Source: an uncultured Eggerthella sp. | Lineage (GTDB): Bacteria; Actinomycetota; Coriobacteriia; Coriobacteriales; Eggerthellaceae | NCBI GenBank assembly: GCA_900556585.1 | Contig: USPD01000028.1 | Coordinates: 1-13,190 of the forward strand | DNA length: 13,190 nucleotides | Direction: 5' to 3' | Part shown: one piece after another, positions 1 through 7,400 of the stretch | Position numbering within the stretch: position 1 is the first letter of the stretch | How the letters are laid out: every line of letters begins with the position of its first letter | Notes under the pieces: generated by a model | Databases searched by the model: none | What the model was told of the DNA's origin: nothing | Seen by the model: only the letters and a program-made list of their open reading frames with translations | Position numbers and translations under genes: made by a program

Positions 1-59
1 AAAAACATATAGTGAAGCTTAAACACTGTCTGCAGTTTGTTTGTGCTGGAAGGTATTTA

Positions 60-839
60 GTGGAGCCAACAGTAACCATAGTTACGTTTTTGATTGCATT
101 GCCTGCCTGTTTCTTAGGCGGGCTTCTTAATGCTATAAGTGGCGGTGGGGGATTCATTACGGTTCCAGCCTTAATGCTTGCAGGACTTCCTGCGCATTAC
201 GCATTGAGCACCGATAAGGTTCAGTCATTCTTTGGGATGGCAACGGCTAGCTTTCGTTTTATTAAAAGTGGGCTCATTTACTGGAAAGTGATATTGCCTG
301 CAATTCCTGCAGCATTAATTGGTTCTGCGCTAGGAACAAGCCTAGTTGTTATGGTGGATGCTACTATTCTTTCATGGCTTTTGATGATCATTTTGCCAAT
401 TGTGGCATATATCACCTTAAGTAAGCACTTCAAACATGCAGCCGTTGATAGTAATGATCCTATTACGGTAAAGCAGCGTGTTTTATGTGTAGTAGCGGCA
501 TTTGTCATTGGTGCTTATGATGGGTTTTATGGTCCGGGAAGTGGAACGTTTTTAACGATTGCCTTTACCTTTGCAGCAAGCATGGGGGTCATTCGTGCAA
601 ATGCTCATTCGAAACTTCTCAACCTCACCACAAACATAGGTGCCATTGTAGTGTTTGCGTTCAATGGCAAAATCCTTTTAGTGTTAGCTATTGCTTGTGG
701 TATTGCGAATATGATAGGCGCTTGGTTTGGTGCCGGTCTTGTGATGAAAAAAGGTATAAACATTGCACGACCTTGCATTCTTATTGCGCTTGGACTTTTG
801 GCGGTAAAACTTATAGGTGAGCAACTGGGACTTTTCTAA
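60..839 (+). CDS. TSUP (TauE/SafE, DUF81) family membrane permease
   Basis: Predicted integral membrane protein of 259 residues, the usual size for the TSUP family, whose members export sulfite, sulfonates or other small organosulfur or organic anions across the cytoplasmic membrane. Seen directly: almost the whole protein is hydrophobic. It has the two half-repeats of the family, each opening with a glycine-rich loop: G28-G31 followed by FITVPAL in the first half, and Y153-D-G-F-Y-G-P-G-S-G162 in the second. The start chosen is GTG at 60, because GGAAGG (48-53) lies 6 bases upstream and the protein then begins just before the first membrane helix. An in-frame GTG at 12 would add a polar 16-residue leader and shows no clear ribosome site. 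The frame stays open to the left window edge, so a longer form cannot be excluded. The substrate cannot be read from sequence, and the neighbours (rpoBC) give no hint. Family assignment is firm; function is generic. Confidence 0.85.
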   Translation: MEPTVTIVTFLIALPACFLGGLLNAISGGGGFITVPALMLAGLPAHYALSTDKVQSFFGMATASFRFIKSGLIYWKVILPAIPAALIGSALGTSLVVMVDATILSWLLMIILPIVAYITLSKHFKHAAVDSNDPITVKQRVLCVVAAFVIGAYDGFYGPGSGTFLTIAFTFAASMGVIRANAHSKLLNLTTNIGAIVVFAFNGKILLVLAIACGIANMIGAWFGAGLVMKKGINIARPCILIALGLLAVKLIGEQLGLF

Positions 840-840
840 A

Positions 841-890
841 ACTTTTTTTCTAAAAATCCATCATCAAAACATAATTAAGAAAATTTTTTC
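841..890 (+). promoter_or_regulatory. A/T-tract region upstream of rpoB promoter, UP-element-like
   Basis: Only 9 of these 50 bases are G or C. The stretch contains alternating T- and A-runs (T7 at 843-849, A5 at 852-856, A4T6 at 880-889). The block AAAATTTTTTC (880-890) matches the E. coli UP consensus core AAAWWTWTTTT at 10 of 11 positions. It lies directly upstream of the -35-like TTGACT/TTGACA, closer than the E. coli distal subsite. AAGAAA/TTTCTT in the same place also forms a weak A/T palindrome, so part of it could serve as a poor terminator for the preceding gene. The UP-element role is inferred. Confidence 0.4.
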
Positions 891-919
891 TTGACTTGAC
901 AACGTGCGCGAAGTAAATT
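891..919 (+). promoter_or_regulatory. Putative sigma-A type promoter of rpoBC
   Basis: TTGACT (891-896) and TAAATT (914-919) are separated by 17 bases and match the -35 and -10 consensus at 5/6 and 4/6. An overlapping TTGACA (896-901) is a perfect -35, but has only poor -10 partners (TTAGTA or TAGTAA near 918-924). The leader would be about 50 bases long. It contains a small TGTGT-CTTT-ACACA hairpin at 927-940 of unknown relevance. Placement fits a promoter serving both rpoB and rpoC; the start site is not shown by sequence alone. Confidence 0.45.
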
Positions 920-974
920 AGTAAGCTGTGTCTTTACACAAATTAGCCGGTTGCAACGAAGGAGGAAATGACTC

Positions 975-3900
975 GTGGTTCAGTCTAAAAACCCCGATTC
1001 CACCAGCCGTTATAGGACCCGCCGGAGCTTCGCTAAGATTCCTGACGTAATGGACGTCCCTAATCTTATCGCAATCCAAACGGAAAGCTTCAAGAAGTTC
1101 ATGGACGAAGGTTTAACAAATGCCTTCAACGACATTAGTCCTATCGAATCTAACACCAAAGATATGTGTGTTGAATTCGGTAAACATGAATTCGGCGAGC
1201 CTAAGTATAGCGTAGACGAGTGCAAGGAACGCGATGTTTCCTATCAAGCACCGTTATTTGCTGAAATTCGCTTTATTAATCGCGAGACGGGTGAGATCAA
1301 AGAGCAGGACGTCTTTATGGGCGATTTCCCTCTGATGACTCCACGCGGTACTTTTATTATCAATGGTACTGAGCGTGTAGTTGTTTCTCAGCTTGTTCGT
1401 TCTCCAGGTGTGTATTTCTCTGCTGAACGTGACAAAACGTCTGACAAAACCATTTACAACGCAAAGGTAATTCCTTCGCGTGGTGCATGGCTCGAATTTG
1501 AAACTGACAAGCGCGACGTACTTTCTGTGCGTATAGACCGTAAGCGTAAGCAGCCTGCTACGCTTTTACTTCGTGCGCTTGGTATTGCAGAAACTCGCGA
1601 AGAGATCATTGATCTGCTTGGTGATTCTGAAATGGTAATTCGCACGCTTGATCGCGACCCTGCTACCACCAAGGAAGAATCCCTTATTGAGCTTTACCGT
1701 CGCTTCCGTCCCGGTGAGCCTCCAACAATTGATTCTGCTCGTACGCTTTTGGATGGTTTGTTCTTTAATCCACAGCGTTATGACCTGGCAAAGGTTGGTC
1801 GTTACAAGATCAACAAGAAGCTTGGTTTTGATCCTGAAAATGATCATTCTACGCTTACCCAGGAAGACATCATTGAAACCATGCGCTACATCGTAGCGTT
1901 GCATGATGGCGAAGAGGGTTACCAGACCGACGACATTGACCATTTTGGTAATCGTCGTATTCGTACGGTTGGCGAATTGATCCAGAATCAATTCCGTATT
2001 GGTTTGTCTCGTATGGAGCGCGTAGTGCGCGAGCGTATGAGCATGCAAGAGCCAGACGACATTACGCCACAAAGCTTGGTAAATATTCGTCCTATTGTTG
2101 CTGCAATTAAAGAATTCTTCGGTTCTTCACAGCTGTCTCAGTTCATGGACCAGTCCAACATTGCTGCAGGCGTTACGCATAAGCGTCGTTTGTCTGCATT
2201 GGGTCCTGGCGGTTTGTCTCGTGAACGTGCAGGCTTTGAAGTTCGTGACGTTCATACTTCTCACTATGGTCGTATGTGTCCAATTGAGACTCCTGAAGGT
2301 CCTAACATTGGTCTTATTGGTTCGCTTGCAACGTATGCTCGCGTAAATCCATATGGCTTTATTGAGACTCCTTATCGTCGTGTAATTGACGGCAAGGTAA
2401 CTGATGACGTTGATTATCTCACTGCAGATGAGGAAGAAAAGTACACTATTGCTCAGGCAAACGAAACGTTTAATCCTGACACCCGTGAATTTGGTCATTT
2501 TGAAAATGGTGAATTTGTAAAGGCAACTCGTGTTCTCTGCCGTACAAAAGACTCACAGGGCAACTTCGGTGAAGCAGCGGATATGCCGGTAGAAACTGTT
2601 AACTACATGGACGTTTCTCCTCGTCAGATGACCTCTGTTGCAACCTCCCTTATTCCATTCTTGGAGCACGACGACGCAAACCGCGCACTCATGGGCTCCA
2701 ACATGCAGCGTCAGGCAGTACCTCTGCTTCGTCCTAACGCTCCTTTGGTTGGTACGGGCATCGAGCACCGTATTGCGGTTGACTCTGGCGAGGTTTTGAT
2801 TGCTCAAAATGCTGGTGTTGTTGACTACGTCGACGGTCAGACCATCATTATTGAGCGTGAAGATGGCGAATATGATGAATACCTTATTCCTAAGTTCCAG
2901 CGTTCCAACCAATCTGGTTGCATGAATCACAAGCCGCTGGTTCGCAAGGGCGACAAGGTATATAAGGGCGATGTTCTGGCTGACGGTCCTTCTTGTGATA
3001 AGGCAGAACTTTCCCTGGGCCAGAACCTCATGGTTGCTTATATGCCATGGGAAGGTTACAACTACGAGGACGCTATCATTGTTTCTGAGCGTGTTGTAGC
3101 CGAAGACCTTCTGACTTCTATTCATATTGCTGAATATGAAATTGATGCACGCGATACTAAGCTTGGTCCTGAGGAAATCACTCGTGAAATTCCAAATATT
3201 TCTGAGGATATGATTTCTGACTTGGATGCTGATGGCATCATTCGCGTAGGTGCTGAAGTATTCCCAGGCGATGTCTTGGTGGGTAAGGTTACCCCTAAGG
3301 GCGAAACCGAACTTACTGCAGAAGAGCGTCTACTCCGTGCAATCTTCGGCGAAAAGGCACGTGAGGTTCGTGATACTTCCTTGAAGGTTCCTCATGGCGC
3401 TGGCGGACGTGTTATCAACGTTGTTCGTTCTTCTCGCGCAAACGGTGACGAACTTGCACCTGGTGTTAACGAGCTAGTTCGTGTGTTTGTTGCTCAAAAG
3501 CGTAAGATTCAGCAGGGCGACAAACTTTCAGGTCGTCACGGTAACAAGGGTGTTATTTCCCGTGTTTTGCCAGTTGAAGATATGCCTTACTTGGCAGACG
3601 GTACTCCAATTGACGTTATTTTGAATCCTTTGGGTGTACCTTCCCGTATGAATGTTGGTCAGTTGCTTGAAAACCATCTTGGTTGGGCAGCTCTGTGGGG
3701 TTGGTCTGACGAAGAGGGCTCTGACGAAATAGTAGAAGGTCCAATTCATGTTGCAACACCAGTATTCGACGGTGCTACCGAAGAAGAAATTTCTGACGTA
3801 ATTATTAAAGCTAATCGCAATCTGGTGAACATCAATAAGAAGAAGTATGGCGAACATTTCCGTATGGATATGATTCCTCAACTTTCTCGTACTGGTAAGA

Positions 3901-4499
3901 CCTGGCTCTATGATGGTCGTACAGGCGAACGTTTCCGTGAGCCTATCACCTGTGGTCAGACTTACATTCTGAAACTGGGTCACTTGGTTGACGATAAGAT
4001 TCACGCACGTTCGACTGGTCCTTACAGTCTTATTACCCAGCAGCCTTTGGGTGGTAAAGCTCAGTTCGGTGGCCAGCGTTTCGGCGAAATGGAAGTTTGG
4101 GCACTGTACTCATACGGTGCATCTAACGTCCTCCAGGAAATTTTGACCATTAAGTCCGACGATACTTCTGGCCGTGTTAAGGCATATGAAGCAATCGTTA
4201 AGGGCGAGTCCATCCCTGCACCTGAGGTTCCTGAATCCTTTAAGGTTCTTATTAAGGAAATGCGTTCTTTGTGCTTGAACGTTGAATTGGAAGGCCATCA
4301 GCACCAGACCATCGACGTAACACAAGAGCCCGAAGAAGATACTTCCGAACTTTTGGGTACGGCACGTACGCAAGAAGAAAAGCCAATGAGCGAAGATGAT
4401 CTGCTTGGTTCTATTACGGCTGAATTGGGAGATCTAATGGGTACAACGTCAGATAAGAGCGAGGCAAGTGACCTTATCGGTAAGGGAGAGGAGAACTAA
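975..4499 (+). CDS. rpoB: DNA-directed RNA polymerase subunit beta
   Basis: Beta subunit of RNA polymerase, 1174 residues; with beta-prime it forms the active-site cleft. Family landmarks seen in order: an N-terminal protrusion/lobe region (PRGTFIINGTERVVVSQ), the rifampicin pocket from G383, the ETPEGPNIGLI block, the MPWEGYNYEDAI block, the flap-region KVTPKGETELTAEE, the invariant QQGDKLSGRHGNKG, and the C-terminal clamp region ending near residue 1105. Beyond this lies an acidic tail of about 69 residues with four D/E-L-(L/M/I)-G motifs. The start is GTG at 975: AAGGAGG (959-965) is 9 bases upstream and the N-terminus matches the family. It is followed by rpoC with no spacer (TAA at 4497-4499, ATG at 4500), so translational coupling is likely. 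No rplJ/rplL lies immediately upstream, unlike the common bacterial order. In the rifampicin region, P520, L521 and S522 of E. coli are I396, A397 and A398 here. Identification is certain. Confidence 0.99.
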   Translation: MVQSKNPDSTSRYRTRRSFAKIPDVMDVPNLIAIQTESFKKFMDEGLTNAFNDISPIESNTKDMCVEFGKHEFGEPKYSVDECKERDVSYQAPLFAEIRFINRETGEIKEQDVFMGDFPLMTPRGTFIINGTERVVVSQLVRSPGVYFSAERDKTSDKTIYNAKVIPSRGAWLEFETDKRDVLSVRIDRKRKQPATLLLRALGIAETREEIIDLLGDSEMVIRTLDRDPATTKEESLIELYRRFRPGEPPTIDSARTLLDGLFFNPQRYDLAKVGRYKINKKLGFDPENDHSTLTQEDIIETMRYIVALHDGEEGYQTDDIDHFGNRRIRTVGELIQNQFRIGLSRMERVVRERMSMQEPDDITPQSLVNIRPIVAAIKEFFGSSQLSQFMDQSNIAAGVTHKRRLSALGPGGLSRERAGFEVRDVHTSHYGRMCPIETPEGPNIGLIGSLATYARVNPYGFIETPYRRVIDGKVTDDVDYLTADEEEKYTIAQANETFNPDTREFGHFENGEFVKATRVLCRTKDSQGNFGEAADMPVETVNYMDVSPRQMTSVATSLIPFLEHDDANRALMGSNMQRQAVPLLRPNAPLVGTGIEHRIAVDSGEVLIAQNAGVVDYVDGQTIIIEREDGEYDEYLIPKFQRSNQSGCMNHKPLVRKGDKVYKGDVLADGPSCDKAELSLGQNLMVAYMPWEGYNYEDAIIVSERVVAEDLLTSIHIAEYEIDARDTKLGPEEITREIPNISEDMISDLDADGIIRVGAEVFPGDVLVGKVTPKGETELTAEERLLRAIFGEKAREVRDTSLKVPHGAGGRVINVVRSSRANGDELAPGVNELVRVFVAQKRKIQQGDKLSGRHGNKGVISRVLPVEDMPYLADGTPIDVILNPLGVPSRMNVGQLLENHLGWAALWGWSDEEGSDEIVEGPIHVATPVFDGATEEEISDVIIKANRNLVNINKKKYGEHFRMDMIPQLSRTGKTWLYDGRTGERFREPITCGQTYILKLGHLVDDKIHARSTGPYSLITQQPLGGKAQFGGQRFGEMEVWALYSYGASNVLQEILTIKSDDTSGRVKAYEAIVKGESIPAPEVPESFKVLIKEMRSLCLNVELEGHQHQTIDVTQEPEEDTSELLGTARTQEEKPMSEDDLLGSITAELGDLMGTTSDKSEASDLIGKGEEN

Positions 4500-7400
4500 A
4501 TGAGCGAATTTGATGTAAATAACTTTGACGCTATCCGTATCTCTCTTGCGAGCGCGGAGGATATCCGTGGTTGGTCTCGTGGCGAGGTCAAGAAGCCTGA
4601 AACTATTAACTATCGTACGTTGAAGCCAGAAAAAGATGGCTTGTTCTGTGAAAAGATTTTCGGCCCTACGAAGGACTGGGAGTGCGCTTGCGGTAAATAC
4701 AAGCGCATCCGCTTCAAGGGCATTGTTTGCGAACGCTGCGGTGTTGAAGTAACCCGCTCTAAGGTTCGCCGTGAGCGCATGGGTCACATTGAGCTCGCTG
4801 CTCCTGTGAGCCATATTTGGTACTTCAAGGGTTCTCCTTCTCGTTTAGGATATCTGTTGGATATTCCACCAAAGGAGCTCGAGAAGGTTCTCTATTTTGC
4901 ATCTTCTATCATCACTTCTGTTGATAAAGAGGCTCGTGATGAAGATGTTGAAGAACTTCGCGATGAACTTTCTGCAGACTTGGAAGAATTGGATGCAGAG
5001 CGCGATCGCCTAGTTGAGGCAACTCGTCGTTTGAGTGTTGACTATGTTCCTGAAGAGGACGAATTCGTTGACGATATCGATGAAGACGAGCGCATGACCC
5101 CTGAAGAGGTTGAAGAAGAGATTGCTGACATTTACGAAGAGTTCAATGAACGTAAAACTCTGCGCAGCGAAGCTCTTGAAGCATTCTTGAAAATTGAACC
5201 TAAGCAGCTTATTTCTGATGAAGCTCTCTATCGCGAAATGCGCCTTAACTACTCTGATTATTTCAAGGGTGGCATGGGTGCAGAAGCTATTCGCGATCTT
5301 CTGAATGCAATCGATTTGGAAGCTACTGCTGAAGAACTTCGTGAAGTTGTAGCAACTGGCAAGGGCCAGAAGCGCACCAAGGCTATTAAACGTTTGAAGG
5401 TTGTAGATGCATTTTTGCATTCTTCCAATAAGCCAAGCGATATGATTCTGGATGTAATTCCTGTTATTCCTCCAGATTTGCGTCCTATGGTTCAGCTTGA
5501 TGGTGGTCGCTTTGCAACGTCTGACTTAAATGACTTGTACCGTCGCGTAATTAACCGTAATAATCGTTTGAAGCGTTTGCTTGACTTGGGTGCTCCTGAG
5601 ATCATCGTTAACAACGAAAAGCGCATGCTTCAGGAAGCTGTTGACTCATTGTTTGACAATGGTCGTCGTGGCCGTCCTGTTACTGGTCCTGGCAACCGTC
5701 CTTTGAAGTCTTTGTCCGACATGCTCAAAGGTAAGCAAGGCCGTTTCCGCCAGAACCTGTTGGGTAAGCGTGTAGACTACTCTGGTCGTTCCGTAATTGT
5801 TGTTGGTCCTACCTTGAAGCTTCATCAGTGCGGTTTGCCTTCACAGATGGCACTTGAATTGTTCAAGCCATTTGTAATGAAGCGCTTGGTTGAACTTGAA
5901 TATGCTGCCAATATCAAGGCTGCAAAGCGTGCTGTTGATCGTGGCGCAAGCTATGTATGGGACGTTTTGGATCAGGTAATTACTGAACATCCTGTTCTTC
6001 TGAACCGCGCTCCTACCTTGCACCGTCTTGGTATTCAGGCATTTGAGCCTGTACTGGTAGAAGGTAAAGCAATCAAGCTGCATCCTTTGGTATGTACTGC
6101 ATTTAACGCAGACTTCGACGGTGACCAGATGGCTGTACACGTACCACTGGGCAATGAAGCTCAGGCTGAAGCACGTGTATTGATGCTTTCTGCTAACAAT
6201 ATTAAGTCTCCTGCACATGGTCGTCCTTTGACGGTACCTACCCAGGACATGATTATTGGTCTGTATTACTTAACCGCAGCTCGTGATGGCTTCCCGGGTG
6301 AAGGCCGTGCATTTATTGACTTTAGCGATGCTATGAATGCCTACGATGCTCGTGCAGATCTTGACCTGCAGGCAAAGATTTGGGTTCGTCTTACCAAGGA
6401 CACCTTGGTAGCTAGTGCATTCGGTGAATTCGAAGAGCACAAGAAGGGTGAACGCATCGAAACCACCATTGGTCGTATTACCTTCAACGCAGTTTTGCCG
6501 GATGATTATCCGTACCTTAACTACGAAATGAATAAAAACGAAATCAGCCGCCTTGTAGAGGATTGCTGCAACCGTTACACGACTTCTGAAATGGAGCCAA
6601 TCCTGGACGGTTTGAAGAGTGCTGGTTTCCATTACGCAACTCGTGCAGGACTTACTGTTTCTGTTTATGACGCAACGATTCCTCCTCAAAAAGGTGAAAT
6701 CTTAGCTAAGGCAGATGAAAAGGTTGCTGCTATTGACGAAGACTACGAAATGGGTCTTATGTCTGACGAAGAGCGTCATAAGCAGGTAGTTGATATTTGG
6801 AATGCCGCTAACGAAGAAGTTGGCGATGCTATGGCTGCGAACTTCGACAAGTTCAATCCAATCTACATGATGGCATTCTCTGGTGCTCGAGGTAACATCA
6901 AGCAGATTCGTCAGCTTGCTGGTATGCGTGGCCTTATGTCTGACCCTAAGGGTGAAATTATTGACCGTCCTATTAAGGCAAACTTCCGTGAAGGCTTGTC
7001 CGTATTGGAATACTTTATTTCTACCCACGGTGCTCGTAAGGGTCTGGCTGACACGGCTTTGCGTACTGCTGACTCTGGTTACCTTACCCGTCGTTTGGTT
7101 GATGTTGCGCAAGACGTTATTATTCGCGAGATTGACTGCGGTACTACCGATGGCGTTGAGTGCCCACTTATGAATGCTAAGGGTGAAATTGATGACTCCT
7201 TAGTAGGTCGTTGCTTGGCAGAGCCTGCGGTAAACCCAGAAACGGGCGAAGTGCTCATGGATGCTGGTGAATATCCTTCATCTGTTGCTCAGCTGCAGAG
7301 TCTCTATGACGCAGGTGTTCGCACCATTAAGCATCGTGCAGTTATGACATGCCATGCTGAACATGGCATTTGCCAGAAGTGCTACGGTTGGGACTTGGCA

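Noticed and set aside
12..59. Upstream GTG start for the TSUP gene
   Set aside because: It adds a polar leader with no clear ribosome site, while GTG at 60 has GGAAGG 6 bases upstream and begins just before the first helix.
968..988. ATG six-codon mini-frame (MTRGSV) just after the rpoB Shine-Dalgarno, overlapping the rpoB start
   Set aside because: The ATG lies only 2 bases after AAGGAGG, too close for efficient initiation. The GTG at 975 has 9-base spacing and the conserved RpoB N-terminus.
1566..4373. Long minus-strand frames opposite rpoB (up to 190 codons)
   Set aside because: Typical antisense shadows of a gene with strong codon bias. No ribosome sites or familiar domains, and rpoB is certain.
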